Of a stretch of DNA of 64,000 nucleotides, positions 24,961-35,448 are shown piece by piece. Each line of letters opens with the position of its first letter. Positions within the stretch are counted from its first letter, which is position 1. This DNA comes from Spirochaetales bacterium. GTDB lineage: Bacteria > Spirochaetota > Leptospiria > Leptospirales > Leptonemataceae. The stretch is from the NCBI GenBank assembly GCA_024233935.1, contig JACKOY010000003.1, positions 1-64,000 on the forward strand, in the 5' to 3' direction. The notes under the pieces are model-generated. The model ran no database searches, had not been told where the DNA came from, and saw only the letters and a program-made list of their open reading frames with translations. The position numbers were made by a program, and so were the translations under genes.

Positions 24961-26892
24961 TTAAACTTCGGAAGGTTTTGCCAGGGACGGGAAAACTTTT
25001 CCCGAAAACGCGGGGTGCGTCAGGAGGTCTGCGGCGATGGCCGAAGGCGTAAGACCATAGTCGGCCATGATCTCTTCGCGGCTACCGTGGGGAATGGCTT
25101 CTTCCGGAAAGGCATAGGTCTTGATGTGGCGCCCACGGATGTCCAACGGCAGGTTTGCAACGATGTAAGCGGCCGCACTCGAATAGATATACGAGTCCTC
25201 CACTACAATGAAATGCGCGCACGCACCCAAAAGTTCGATCAGGCTTTCGACATCAAGCGGTCGAATCCAGCGCAGACCGACCACCGTGCTCAAAATTCCG
25301 TGCTTATTGCGCAACTCTCGCTCCAGCTCCAGGCCCGCCTCCCAGGTAATTCCGGGGCAGACGATGGCCAGGTCACGTCCGGACCCGGAAACCTCCGGCG
25401 CTATTTTGCTCACGTCCGGGAGCTGGTCCAGGGTGCTCCGGTCGCAGGCCGCCTTCGGAAAGCGCACCGCAATCGGACCTTCGTCAAAGCCTTCCATAAA
25501 GAGCAGCATGGCCTTGAGCTCGCCCCCGGTCGCGGGCGCATAGAGACGCACATTCGGGACGGCCAGAAGCACACCCATATCATACAGGCCCTGGTGTGTC
25601 TCCCCGTCGGGCCCCACGCAACCGGCGCGGTCGACGACCATACGGACCGGAAAATTCATAAGACCAACGTCCTGGATCAGCTGATCCAGGGCGCGGTTCA
25701 AAAAAGTGGAGTAGATGCACAGGTACGGTATCGCCCCGCCCGAAGCCAGGCCACCGGCAAAACTCATCGAATGTTGCTCGGCAATGCCCACGTCGTAGAC
25801 ACGCTCGGGCATGGCGTCCGCCAGTGGCCGCAGACCGGAACCTTCGATCATGGCCGGCGTGATGGCGACCACGCGATCGTTCTTGCGCGCGACCTCAAGC
25901 AAGGTATCCCCGACGATTTGACTGAAACCGACCTGATCACTGCTGGCCTTGCCGCCCGCAAAGGTGCCGTCCGCGCGATTGAACATGGTCACACTGTGAT
26001 AGCGAATCGGATTGTTTTCAGCCGGCTGATACCCCTTGCCTTTCTGCGAATAGGCGTGCAACACGATCGGGCCGCGCAGGCGTACGATCTTGCGCAACAC
26101 GCGAACAAGCTCCAGAACGTTGTGGCCGTCCACCGGGCCGACGTACCGAAAACCCAGGTCTGCGAAGAGACCGCCTGGTGTCAGAAAGTCCTTAAACGAC
26201 TTCTCGATGCGCCGGGAAAATGCCTGCAGAGCGGGACCAACGACCGGCACCCACATTATTAGCGTGTACCAAAACCTTTTCCAGCGGTTGTACAGCGGCG
26301 AAGTAATCAAACGATTCAGGTACTGATTCAGCGCGCCGACGTTGTGCGAAATGGACATGTCGTTGTCGTTCAGAACGACCAGACAATCACTCTTAACGTG
26401 GCCGCCATGATTCAGCGCTTCAAAAGCCATGCCCGATGCGATCGACGCGTCCCCGATCACACAGGCGCAACGGTGTTTGAGCCCCAGGCGGTCGCGAGCC
26501 ATCGCCTCCCCCAAAAGCTGGGAGATGGACGTGCCGGCATGCCCGGTGTTATACAGGTCGTAGGGTGATTCGTCGCGACGCGGGAACCCGGACAATCCTC
26601 CCCGACGACGTACGCTTTTCAAACGCTCCCGGCGACCGGTCAGGATCTTATGGGGATAGATCTGATGACCCACGTCCCAGATGAGTTTGTCGGCCGGCGT
26701 CTCAAGCACATAGTGCAGAGCCACCGTGAGTTCGACCACGCCCAGGTTGGAGGCGAAATGACCGCCAACCATCGAAAGCGTGTCGATCAGATAGTCCCGG
26801 ACTTCCCCACAGAGGCGCGGCAGATCGGATTCCGGCAACCGACGAATGTCGGCCGGCGACTCGATCTCATCAAGCAGGGGATATTTGCCCAT
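24961..26892 (-). CDS. dxs: 1-deoxy-D-xylulose-5-phosphate synthase
   Basis: First step of the MEP isoprenoid pathway: pyruvate + glyceraldehyde 3-phosphate to DXP with thiamine diphosphate. Motifs: GHQIYPHKILTGR, GTSISQLLGEAMA, the ThDP site VIGDASIASGMAFEALNHGG with LNDNDMSIS, and the transketolase-like VDRAGCVGPDGETHQG. Length 643 aa. The pathway partner dxr lies at 35449-36726. Confidence 0.96.
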   Translation of the reverse strand: MGKYPLLDEIESPADIRRLPESDLPRLCGEVRDYLIDTLSMVGGHFASNLGVVELTVALHYVLETPADKLIWDVGHQIYPHKILTGRRERLKSVRRRGGLSGFPRRDESPYDLYNTGHAGTSISQLLGEAMARDRLGLKHRCACVIGDASIASGMAFEALNHGGHVKSDCLVVLNDNDMSISHNVGALNQYLNRLITSPLYNRWKRFWYTLIMWVPVVGPALQAFSRRIEKSFKDFLTPGGLFADLGFRYVGPVDGHNVLELVRVLRKIVRLRGPIVLHAYSQKGKGYQPAENNPIRYHSVTMFNRADGTFAGGKASSDQVGFSQIVGDTLLEVARKNDRVVAITPAMIEGSGLRPLADAMPERVYDVGIAEQHSMSFAGGLASGGAIPYLCIYSTFLNRALDQLIQDVGLMNFPVRMVVDRAGCVGPDGETHQGLYDMGVLLAVPNVRLYAPATGGELKAMLLFMEGFDEGPIAVRFPKAACDRSTLDQLPDVSKIAPEVSGSGRDLAIVCPGITWEAGLELERELRNKHGILSTVVGLRWIRPLDVESLIELLGACAHFIVVEDSYIYSSAAAYIVANLPLDIRGRHIKTYAFPEEAIPHGSREEIMADYGLTPSAIAADLLTHPAFSGKVFPSLAKPSEV

Positions 26893-26904
26893 GATTATTC
26901 GACA

Positions 26905-29814
26905 TTACGCAACGCGGGTTTCCGTTACTGTCTTCAGTCGCTCCAGATCTTCGTCCTCACGCAGTCCCATCAGTTCATAAATGCGCACGGGCTCCAGTTT
27001 CCCTTTTACGCGCACCAGGTCCAGCTCCCGTGCGTATACACGATCTTTCACCCGTTCGTAGGTGAATTCCGAAATGCAGATCTTCACGCCGTAGGTCTTT
27101 GTGATGCCCTCCAGCCGGGAACCCAGGTTTACGGTGTCGCCCATTAGAGTATAGTCCATGCGACGGCTCGAGCCCATGTTTCCAACAACGGCCGGCCCGG
27201 AATTGATACCGATACCGATGTCGAGCACCGGAATGTCGCGCTCGGACCATCCCTTCTGCAAACGATGCAGAGCGCGAACCTGGGCGATTGCGGCCACACA
27301 GGTGAAGTAGGCGTGCTCTTGATTTTCTACGGGGGCCCCCCAGAAAGCCATGATCGCATCGCCCATGTACTTGTCGATTGTGCCGCGATACTGAATGATC
27401 AACTCCGTCATCTCGGAGAGATATTCATTCAACAGCTGAACCAACTCTTCCGGCCCGAGAGCCTCGGAAATCGTCGTAAAGCCGCGTACGTCCGAAAAGA
27501 ATACGCTGACTTCCTTTTTAGAACCACCGAGCGCAATCGCGGCGGGATTCGCCAGAAGTTCGTCTACAACGTCTTGAGATACAAATTTAGAGAACGTGTT
27601 ACGAATAAACTTCACGTTCTCTTCTTCCGCAAGAATGCGGAACAGAACAAAGCTGATCAAAACCACGACCTGCTCAATTAGAACCGTGGGCAGCACATGC
27701 AGGTAGCTGAAGAGGTCGAAGGTCACAAAAGCCGTAAAGCCGATGTAAAGCGCCGCGATCAAAATCGAGAGCAAGAAGCTCATCCAGGTTGGAACCCGCG
27801 GCTGGAAGAAGCCGGTCAGGAGCGCAATCGCCAGCAGGATCAACAGGTTCACAATGTCAGGAGCGTCCTGAGCGAAATCCTGATTCAGAATCGTGTTCAG
27901 GCCGTAGGCCTGGTGTTCGATCCCCGCCATCGGTCCGTAAGGCGAAATGTGGATATCCTTGGCGGTGCTCACTCCCGTAGCGTAGTACATGGCGACCAGA
28001 GCCATCTTGTTTTCGAAGTGCTCTGCAACCTTCTCGGGCGGTTTGTGCCAGGCAACATCCAGAATTCGATGATAGGGAAAGCAGTATAATCCACCCCGAA
28101 AGTTGATATTCATCAAACCCTGATTATCGATCGGGATTGTCACCGTCCGTTCGGGATTTGGCCGGGCCATGATGTCCACGTCGACCATGCCGCCGGCATT
28201 CCAGTCGAGACGCTGAAAGGAGCGTTCCGGGATATTCTTAATCTTCACATAGCCGTTCAAAAAATCCACTTCCACGTCTTCGGCCAGATCAACGCCGTAG
28301 TAGGACAGCGCCGTGGCAAAAGCGATACCGGGATAAAAACTATCATCGACGTTCGGGTCATAGTCGAGTTCGTTCATACGCTCACGATTACGCACGCGGA
28401 TTACAATGGGAATGCGCCGATTCACATTGATGACGGGGTCAATGAACACATTCGCAGCGCCCATATTGTCGAGTGTCTCTGCTATCGGAACAACCGGGCC
28501 GATCGGAAGGTGCACCCAGGTCGTTGCGTAACCGCCATTACGCACATGCCGTATGCGACCGCGCTCGTTCAGAACGGCGAGACGGCCTTCGTAGTTGCGC
28601 TCAGATTCGCGCTGGGCAACGGAAACCTCAATCGGGTAGTCAGCAAGGATGGGGTGCGGCGAATTGCGAATACTTTCGGAGAGAATGTCCGTCTGACCGC
28701 GCAGTTCCCGCCCGCCAATGGGCTGGCAATTGAATTCCACTCCACACCCACTTCCCCCGAAGATACCCTTGATATCGATGAAGTTAATGTCGAAGAGTAG
28801 CAGGCTATTTTCGGACGGCACCATGCGATCAATGATTGCCGCATACACTCGTTGATCGAGGGGCCACTGGAAATTTACCTCGTTAATGTCGGCTGTAGTA
28901 ATGCCAATGATTTCAATATCGTCGCGAATGCCGGGGGGCACAGGCACCACCGGAAACGCCGATTGAATAACGCTGACGGCCTGGCCCTGGTCGCGTAGCT
29001 CCGCAAGCTGAGCATCCTGCTCTTCTGCATTTTGACTTTGAGATTGAGCCGCGCGCGCACGTGCGTCTGGAGTCTGGCAATAGAGCGCGCCGCTTTCCGG
29101 GTCGCGCACGTTTTCGTAGTTGCGCGTCAATTGAAACAGCCGGGAAACAGAAAACTCCTCAAGTTGAGCGAAGAACGGGATTTGCTTCAAGAATAGAGCC
29201 AGGGCCAGCGCGATCAAAACGTTAATAAACAGAATGCCGAAGCGTTTTCGGTCAAAGCCCAGTCGAGCCAGGATCTGAAACAGGAAATACGTCGCCGTGA
29301 TGATGAACAAAAAGGAGTTCCATATCGTAAGCGAGTACAGACTGGGCCCGAGCGACCAGGTGGAAATGAAATAGAAGAACGGATCAGCTCGCCGAAAAAT
29401 AGATTCGGGCCCGGAGGCATAAGCCAGAACGAACAAAACAAAGGCCAGAACCCAGGAGCCTATCCAGACGCGGTCCGATAGCGTGGCCGTCTTCGACGTT
29501 TTCTCGACCAACTGGTCGCTGTAGAGCAGGCAGATCCCGAGAAACAGAAGACCGGGGAGCAGGTTCCAGTAAACGTACACAAAAACGCCCACGAAAAAAT
29601 CGCGAACGGCAAGTGCAGATTGGGCGGGCGCAGCCGGTATATAGACAAACAGTGCCAGCACAAACGCGATCGGTACCAGCACCAGAAGCAGCGCCGTAAA
29701 CAGCACCAACAGCAGTCCGAGTGTTTTGCCAATGGAACCGCCACCGAGCAGCCGCCCGGCAAACGGTAGAATCTTCTGGAGAATGCGCCGTAGTCCGGCG
29801 AATTTCTGGGCCAT
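26905..29814 (-). CDS. CHASE2-sensor class III adenylate/guanylate cyclase
   Basis: 969 aa. The N-terminal third has several membrane segments. A CHASE2-like extracytoplasmic region (IGITTADINEVNFQWPLDQ) follows, then further membrane segments near 640-720, and a C-terminal cyclase domain. The cyclase has both metal aspartates (FFSDVRGFT and KYMGDAIMAFWGAP), a Lys that favours adenine, and the Asn/Arg pair in DTVNLGSRLEG. It should make cAMP in response to an outside signal. dxs follows 12 nt downstream. Such multi-cyclase repertoires are common in Leptospira. Confidence 0.9.
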   Translation of the reverse strand: MAQKFAGLRRILQKILPFAGRLLGGGSIGKTLGLLLVLFTALLLVLVPIAFVLALFVYIPAAPAQSALAVRDFFVGVFVYVYWNLLPGLLFLGICLLYSDQLVEKTSKTATLSDRVWIGSWVLAFVLFVLAYASGPESIFRRADPFFYFISTWSLGPSLYSLTIWNSFLFIITATYFLFQILARLGFDRKRFGILFINVLIALALALFLKQIPFFAQLEEFSVSRLFQLTRNYENVRDPESGALYCQTPDARARAAQSQSQNAEEQDAQLAELRDQGQAVSVIQSAFPVVPVPPGIRDDIEIIGITTADINEVNFQWPLDQRVYAAIIDRMVPSENSLLLFDINFIDIKGIFGGSGCGVEFNCQPIGGRELRGQTDILSESIRNSPHPILADYPIEVSVAQRESERNYEGRLAVLNERGRIRHVRNGGYATTWVHLPIGPVVPIAETLDNMGAANVFIDPVINVNRRIPIVIRVRNRERMNELDYDPNVDDSFYPGIAFATALSYYGVDLAEDVEVDFLNGYVKIKNIPERSFQRLDWNAGGMVDVDIMARPNPERTVTIPIDNQGLMNINFRGGLYCFPYHRILDVAWHKPPEKVAEHFENKMALVAMYYATGVSTAKDIHISPYGPMAGIEHQAYGLNTILNQDFAQDAPDIVNLLILLAIALLTGFFQPRVPTWMSFLLSILIAALYIGFTAFVTFDLFSYLHVLPTVLIEQVVVLISFVLFRILAEEENVKFIRNTFSKFVSQDVVDELLANPAAIALGGSKKEVSVFFSDVRGFTTISEALGPEELVQLLNEYLSEMTELIIQYRGTIDKYMGDAIMAFWGAPVENQEHAYFTCVAAIAQVRALHRLQKGWSERDIPVLDIGIGINSGPAVVGNMGSSRRMDYTLMGDTVNLGSRLEGITKTYGVKICISEFTYERVKDRVYARELDLVRVKGKLEPVRIYELMGLREDEDLERLKTVTETRVA

Positions 29815-29896
29815 ATTCAGACCTTTGGCCTGCCAAATGTGCTTACAACTCTTTTTCCCGATTCAGGCTCACACGCGGGGGCGAAAGCCGGACCAC

Positions 29897-30766
29897 TCAG
29901 GTGCGGCCATCGTGGCTGGCGGCCGCGAAGGCCGCCGTGAGTTTCGCGAGGGCCGGACCAGCCCTGGTCCCCTGCTCGGCGATGGTACGCTGGTTGAGAC
30001 TGCCAACGATAATGCCATCCAGGGCGCCGGCCAGCCCGGCCGCCTGGGCTGGTTCTGAAAAACCGAAGCCGGCCATGACCGGAAGTCCCGAAAGCTGGCG
30101 AACACGATCAATGCGGGCAGCCAGATCGGGCGGGAGGCTGCTGCGCAGCCCCGTGACCCCCAGACTGGTTACATAATACACAAAGCCGCTGGCCGCCGTG
30201 GCGATGGCTCGCAGGCGTTCCTCCCCCGTGTTGGGCGCGACCATCAGGATCTGGTGCATGTCGTATTTCCCGACCAATTCGCGCAAGAGCTCCGATTCGG
30301 GCGCGTCGAAAGGCAGGTCCGGAATCACAAGGCCCCGCACCCCGGCCCTCCGGGCACGCTCCAGAAACGCGATCAGACCTTCGTCCGCACGATAGCCAGG
30401 CTTCGAATCTGCCGGCCGCAACCCGTTCACGATTGGATTGAAGTAGCTCAAAAACACCAGCGGCACTTCCGGTCGCGCTTCATGGATTGCCTGGGCCGTT
30501 TCCAGAACGCGACTCAGCGAAAAGTCCGCCTGGCCCATGGCCCGCACCATGGCTGCCTGAATTACGGGGCCGTCGGCAGTCGGATCGGAAAAGGGAATGC
30601 CCAGTTCCAGAATGTCGGCCCCCGCATCAATCATGCTGATGGCGAATTCTACCGAATGGGCAAAGTCCGGATCGCCCAGCGTAATGTAGGGCATATAGAC
30701 GGACTTCCGGCTCTTCAGACGTTCTCGAAGATACACATCCAGTTTTTCATGCGTCGCGGAGGTCAT
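29897..30766 (-). CDS. trpA: Tryptophan synthase alpha chain
   Basis: Cleaves indole-3-glycerol phosphate to indole. Catalytic Glu in ADILELGIPFSDPTADGP, the second acid in LVIPDLPFD, and the phosphate loops GFGFSEPAQ and GIIVGS. 289 aa. Start ATG overlaps the trpB stop by 4 nt with GGGAG nearby, so the subunits of the tunnel complex are made together. The remaining trp genes are not in this window. Confidence 0.96.
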   Translation of the reverse strand: MTSATHEKLDVYLRERLKSRKSVYMPYITLGDPDFAHSVEFAISMIDAGADILELGIPFSDPTADGPVIQAAMVRAMGQADFSLSRVLETAQAIHEARPEVPLVFLSYFNPIVNGLRPADSKPGYRADEGLIAFLERARRAGVRGLVIPDLPFDAPESELLRELVGKYDMHQILMVAPNTGEERLRAIATAASGFVYYVTSLGVTGLRSSLPPDLAARIDRVRQLSGLPVMAGFGFSEPAQAAGLAGALDGIIVGSLNQRTIAEQGTRAGPALAKLTAAFAAASHDGRT

Positions 30767-31992
30767 AGTTCGACTCCCGAAAGCCGTGCGACCTCCGCCA
30801 CGTCCTTGTCACCGCGGCCTGAAAGACAGATCAGAATCGACCCGCCGGTACCCAGCCGCCGGGCGACTTCTTTTGCGTGGGCAATCGCGTGGGAACTCTC
30901 CAGGGCGGGCAGAATTCCCTCGAGGCGCGCCACCTCGCGAAACGCTTCGAGTGCAGCCCGGTCGCCGACCCGCACGTAAGTAGCGCGACCGCTGGTGGCC
31001 AGGTAGGCGTGCTCGGGACCCACTCCCGGATAATCAAGACCGGCCGAAACGCTGTGCACGTCGCGAATCTGGCCGGCGTTTTGAATGTAGAGCGAACGTG
31101 TGCCATGAAAGTAGCCGACTTCCCCAAAACTGATGCTGGCGGAGTTGTCCCCTGGTCCATCGCCCCGCCCGCCGGCTTCCACGCCGATCAGCTCCACAGG
31201 GTCGTTCAGAAAAGCATGAAATGCGCCAATGGCGTTGGAGCCGCCACCCACGCAGGCGATCACCGCATCGGGCAATGCGTGTTGCACTTCCAGCATCTGC
31301 TCGCGGGCTTCGCGGCCCACCACGGCGTGGAAATCGCGCACCAGAGTGGGAAACGGATGCGGACCGATGACAGAGCCGATGATGTAATGAGTGTGCTCGA
31401 CGTTTCGGGCCCAATCCCGCATCGCTTCGTTTGTGGCGTCCTTGAGCGTTCCGGTTCCCGAGCTCACGGGCTCAACCGAAGCGCCCAATAACTCCATACG
31501 ATAGGTGTTCAGGCGCTGACGACGAACGTCCTCTTCGCCCATGTAGACCAGGCATTCAAATCCAAACCGGGCGGCTACGGTGGCGGTCGCCACTCCGTGC
31601 TGCCCGGCTCCAGTTTCTGCAATGAGGCGGGTCTTTCCCATGGCCCGGGCCAGAAGCGCCTGGCCGAGGGCGTTGTTGATTTTATGCGAACCGGTGTGGT
31701 TCAGATCTTCGCGCTTGAGATATATTTTCGCACCGCCCCAGTGTTCGGTCAGACGCGGCGCAAAGGTCAACTTCGAAGGCCGTCCCGCATATTCCGACAG
31801 GAGGTGCGTCAGCTCTTGTTGAAACTTTTCATCGTTGCGCAGGCGGATATACGTACTTTCCAGCTCTTCGAGGGCCGGTATCAAAACTTCCGGCGCATAG
31901 CGACCGCCGAATTCACCGAAGTAGCCAGGGCGTACGCCGTAGTCCGGCGCGTAAAGCGTCCCTGAAGTGTCTGCTTTCTTTTCATTGCTCAC
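30763..31992 (-). CDS. trpB: Tryptophan synthase beta chain
   Basis: Joins indole and serine with PLP. The Schiff-base Lys is in HTGSHKINNALGQ, the PLP phosphate loop is CVGGGSNAIGAFHAF, and GRDKD-like CLSGRGDKDV is near the end. 409 aa; the family start follows GVRPGYFGEFGGRYAPE. GTG start overlapping the proS stop by 4 nt (GTGA). Linkage of trpBA directly to proS is unusual outside this group of bacteria. Confidence 0.96.
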   Translation of the reverse strand: MSNEKKADTSGTLYAPDYGVRPGYFGEFGGRYAPEVLIPALEELESTYIRLRNDEKFQQELTHLLSEYAGRPSKLTFAPRLTEHWGGAKIYLKREDLNHTGSHKINNALGQALLARAMGKTRLIAETGAGQHGVATATVAARFGFECLVYMGEEDVRRQRLNTYRMELLGASVEPVSSGTGTLKDATNEAMRDWARNVEHTHYIIGSVIGPHPFPTLVRDFHAVVGREAREQMLEVQHALPDAVIACVGGGSNAIGAFHAFLNDPVELIGVEAGGRGDGPGDNSASISFGEVGYFHGTRSLYIQNAGQIRDVHSVSAGLDYPGVGPEHAYLATSGRATYVRVGDRAALEAFREVARLEGILPALESSHAIAHAKEVARRLGTGGSILICLSGRGDKDVAEVARLSGVEL

Positions 31993-33749
31993 GATAACGC
32001 TTCCTCCAGGGAATCGGCCGCCTGACGTAGCTCGCGGTGGAGCTCTTCGCGGGCCAGGAGAACCCCCCGGACAACGGAAGCCACATCGCCGGTCAGTTTA
32101 CGCTGCTCGCCACTCTGGCGTAAGGAAAGCTCAGCCTCGCCTTTTTCAAAGTAACCCTTTCCGAGAGTGAGCCGCAACGGGAAACCGATTAGCTCTGCGT
32201 CGTTGAATTTCACGCCCGGCCGCGCGTCGCGGTCGTCCCAGAGCACTTCACAACCGGCTGCAAGCAGGCCTTCGTAGACTTCCCGAACCCGGGCCTGTTC
32301 GTCCTCTCCCCGGGCGATTCCAACCAGGCAGAGCTCAAAGGGCGCGGCACTAATAGGCCAGCGGATTCCTTTTTCATCGTGCCACTGTTCAATGATCGTG
32401 GCCATGCTGCGGTTTACGCCGATCCCGTAGCAGCCCATGATGGGCACCACCGGTCGCCCGTCTTCTCCCAGCACCGAGACGTTGAAAGCCTTCGTGTATT
32501 TATAACCCAGCTTGAAGATGTGTCCGACCTCGATGCCCTTCATCTCCCGCAGCAGGCCATCCCCGGTCGGAGATGGATCGCCGGCCACGGCCAGGGCCAG
32601 ATCCTGGCTCTCCCGGGACGGGTTCGGCACAAAGCCACGGCAGTGGTGGTCTTTCTGGTTGGAGCCGATGACAAACTCCGGGGCGGTGTTCAAAGAAGCG
32701 TCCCAGAGCAAACGGGTGTCACCGAGGCCCAGAGGCGCAATATAGCCCGGCACACTGCCAAGCGAAACAATGTCCGCTTCGCTGGCCGGTTCGAGAGAAA
32801 TGGCGCCGAGGGCGTTCTTGAGCTTTACCTCGTTTACCTGGCGGTCGGCGCGCAGCACCACTCCGACCAGAGTTTCGTCTGCGCGATACAAAACGGTTTT
32901 GGCGATCGCGCTGGCCGGCACTTTCATAAACTCCACAACCTGTTCGATTGTGCGACAACCGGGCGTTGCAACCAACTCCAGCTCTGAAAGCTGCGTGGTC
33001 GCCTTGCCTTTCGGCTTTGCATCTTGAGAATACAGGACGGGCGTTTTTTCCTGATTGCCACGGTACTGGCCGCCTTCGGACAGAAGCAGCGTCTCCTCTC
33101 CAATCTCGGAGGCGACCATGAACTCCTCGGAACCGCTGCCGCCCATGCTCCCGCTGTCGGCCTCGACCGGGATCGTTTCGAGCCCCAGACGGGCAAAAAT
33201 ACGCCGGTAAGCCCGGCGCATGCTCTGATAGGTCGTTTCCAGACCCGCCTCATCCAGGTCAAAGGAATAGGCGTCTTTCATCACAAACTCGCGCGACCGA
33301 ATCACGCCGAAACGCGGTCGAATTTCGTCGCGAAACTTTGTGTGGATCTGGTAAACGTTTCGAGGCAGGTCGCGGTACGAGTGGAGCAGCCCGCCCAAAA
33401 GCTGAGTAAAAGCTTCCTCGTGGGTTGGGCCCAGTACATTGTATTGATCGTGCCGGTCTTTCAGTCGAAACATCTCGCGGCCCATCGCTTCCCAGCGACC
33501 CGAAGTCTGCCAGAGTTCTGAGGGCGTGAGAATCGGCAGTTGAAACTCAAGCGCACCGGTGGCGTTCATTTCTTCCCGAATGATGCCTTCGATCTTCCGG
33601 AAACTACGCAGCCCCATCGGCAACAGATGATAGAGTCCCGAGCCCAGCTTGCGCACAAGCCCGGCGCGGATCATCAGGCGGTGCGATGCGACGACGGCGT
33701 CTCCGGGATCGTCCCGTAGTGTGCCCGAAATGGCTCTGGAAGCAAGCAT
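31989..33749 (-). CDS. proS: Prolyl-tRNA synthetase (bacterial type with editing domain)
   Basis: Class II synthetase of 587 aa. Motif 2 region GPTHEEAFTQL, then the YbaK-like editing (INS) domain in the middle, ending around NQKDHHCRG; motif 3 GCYGIGVNRSMA; and a C-terminal anticodon-binding domain. ATG 33749 (GGAG 5 nt upstream, 22 nt after rseP) is preferred to the longer frame up to 33845, whose extra 32 residues look non-coding and overlap rseP. Confidence 0.94.
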   Translation of the reverse strand: MLASRAISGTLRDDPGDAVVASHRLMIRAGLVRKLGSGLYHLLPMGLRSFRKIEGIIREEMNATGALEFQLPILTPSELWQTSGRWEAMGREMFRLKDRHDQYNVLGPTHEEAFTQLLGGLLHSYRDLPRNVYQIHTKFRDEIRPRFGVIRSREFVMKDAYSFDLDEAGLETTYQSMRRAYRRIFARLGLETIPVEADSGSMGGSGSEEFMVASEIGEETLLLSEGGQYRGNQEKTPVLYSQDAKPKGKATTQLSELELVATPGCRTIEQVVEFMKVPASAIAKTVLYRADETLVGVVLRADRQVNEVKLKNALGAISLEPASEADIVSLGSVPGYIAPLGLGDTRLLWDASLNTAPEFVIGSNQKDHHCRGFVPNPSRESQDLALAVAGDPSPTGDGLLREMKGIEVGHIFKLGYKYTKAFNVSVLGEDGRPVVPIMGCYGIGVNRSMATIIEQWHDEKGIRWPISAAPFELCLVGIARGEDEQARVREVYEGLLAAGCEVLWDDRDARPGVKFNDAELIGFPLRLTLGKGYFEKGEAELSLRQSGEQRKLTGDVASVVRGVLLAREELHRELRQAADSLEEALS

Positions 33750-33771
33750 GGATACTCCGGCAGCGCCGCTC

Positions 33772-35370
33772 TCAGAGGCCGATGGCCCAGAGCAGGTCGC
33801 GGTACATAATCCAGAGTCCGAAAAGAAGGATCGCTGAGAAGCCAAATTTATGAATGGCTTCCATCACGGGCTGGGACAGCGGCCTTCCCGCGATCGCCTC
33901 GTACAGAAAGAACACAACATGCCCGCCATCCACAATCGGAAACGGGATCAGGTTCATAATGAAAAGAGCAATCGAGATCGCCGCAAACAGTTGAAGGTAT
34001 TGGCGATAGCCGGACTTTACGAGAATACCGGCCAGACCGAAGATGCGCACCGGGCCGGCCGCATTCTCGATCAAGGACATGCGCCCGGAAAACAGACTCG
34101 CGAAGAAAGCCGGATACACCATGATGTTTTTGATCGTATCCTGGTAGGCCGCAGAAAGGACCGCCGGCATGGAAGCGTGGCCCGGCAGATACTCCCCCTC
34201 GACCATGGGCAGCGGTCGGAAACCCAGCATGCCGGTCCGTTCCACAAAGACGTCGCCGCGATACTCTTGATCGCCAATTTTGATTTCAGCCGGCCGGGCT
34301 TCTCCGAAGCGTTCGTAGAGGCTTCGGAATGAGATGGCCGGCTCGCCGTTAACTTTCACGTACGCCAGAGCGCGCTCGTCGTCGTCACGCATGGTCGTCA
34401 TGAGCTGCTCGTCCACGGGCGTGCCGTACTTCAGGTCCACCAGGTTTTGAAAGCGCAGCATGAATTCGGCTGAACTGGGCACGGCGACGGTTTCGGTGTG
34501 CGTCGGCCAGGGCGCCAGCCAGGGCAGCGTCTCGCGCTCCACTTCGATCGAAACGACTTCGCCGTGATGGGTTCCCAGGATGGCCTGCAATTCCGGTACC
34601 GAAGAAACCGGCTGCCCCTCGACGGACAAAATGACATCGCCATCGTGCAGGTATTCCATGGCGCGAATGCTGCGTGGCGGACGGGCATCACTGAAGATAG
34701 AACGAAACCGATGCGACCAAACTTCGCCGTTCGGATAGGTCACCGAAAGGTGCCGATCGCCGGGTTGTCGAATTCCGATGTACGAAAGGCCGGACTCGGT
34801 CACATCGGGCGTCACGGTGCGCTCGATTTGCTGACCGTTGCGCTCCAGGCGAAAGGTGAGCGGCGCCCCCTCAGCCAGGGCGATGTTCTGTACGATGTCG
34901 TTGTAGTCACCTACGGGAGAACCATTGATCGCCAGGACCCGATCCCCGTTCTGAAGACCATCCCGCGTGGCCGGCATCTGGACGCCGAAGTCGTCCAGAG
35001 CGATGCGCGGCGCCGGAGGGCCGGATAGTGAATGCAAGAGCAGGAAGACCACAAATCCCAGCAGCAGATTGGCCAGCGGTCCCCCCATAACCGGAATGAT
35101 GCGTTTGAGCGGAGGCACAGAGAAGAAGCCACCTTTGACGCGTGGCCCGTACAGGTCGTCTCCGGTGAACTTCACATATCCGCCCAGGGGAATGGCCGTG
35201 ATCTGCCAGGTCGTGCCCCCGAGTTTGCGCTTCCAGATGCCGCGGCCATAGCCAATCGAAAAGATCTCCGCGCGTACTCCGACCGCGAGACCCAACAGGT
35301 AGTGCCCCAGTTCGTGAATGAAAATGCAGACGCCCAGAATCAGCGCCCCGCCAAGAATGAAAACGAGCAT
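33772..35370 (-). CDS. rseP: Site-2 protease RseP family (RIP metalloprotease)
   Basis: Intramembrane zinc protease. HELGH lies in the first membrane segment (IFIHELGHYLLG), two PDZ-like domains follow (first with NGDRVLAINGSPVG, second with LHDGDVILSVEGQPV), and the second zinc-ligand motif is FPIVDGGHVVFF near the C-terminus. 532 aa, slightly longer than E. coli RseP. It cuts anti-sigma factors or leftover signal peptides in the membrane. Located between proS and dxr, its standard position with cdsA and uppS. Confidence 0.94.
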   Translation of the reverse strand: MLVFILGGALILGVCIFIHELGHYLLGLAVGVRAEIFSIGYGRGIWKRKLGGTTWQITAIPLGGYVKFTGDDLYGPRVKGGFFSVPPLKRIIPVMGGPLANLLLGFVVFLLLHSLSGPPAPRIALDDFGVQMPATRDGLQNGDRVLAINGSPVGDYNDIVQNIALAEGAPLTFRLERNGQQIERTVTPDVTESGLSYIGIRQPGDRHLSVTYPNGEVWSHRFRSIFSDARPPRSIRAMEYLHDGDVILSVEGQPVSSVPELQAILGTHHGEVVSIEVERETLPWLAPWPTHTETVAVPSSAEFMLRFQNLVDLKYGTPVDEQLMTTMRDDDERALAYVKVNGEPAISFRSLYERFGEARPAEIKIGDQEYRGDVFVERTGMLGFRPLPMVEGEYLPGHASMPAVLSAAYQDTIKNIMVYPAFFASLFSGRMSLIENAAGPVRIFGLAGILVKSGYRQYLQLFAAISIALFIMNLIPFPIVDGGHVVFFLYEAIAGRPLSQPVMEAIHKFGFSAILLFGLWIMYRDLLWAIGL

Positions 35371-35448
35371 TAGTCCTCTTTGTTGCCTGGTTAATCGCCG
35401 AAAGCGAAGGCCCGGGTGCAGGCTTCCGGCCGGGCGTCTGTTGACAAG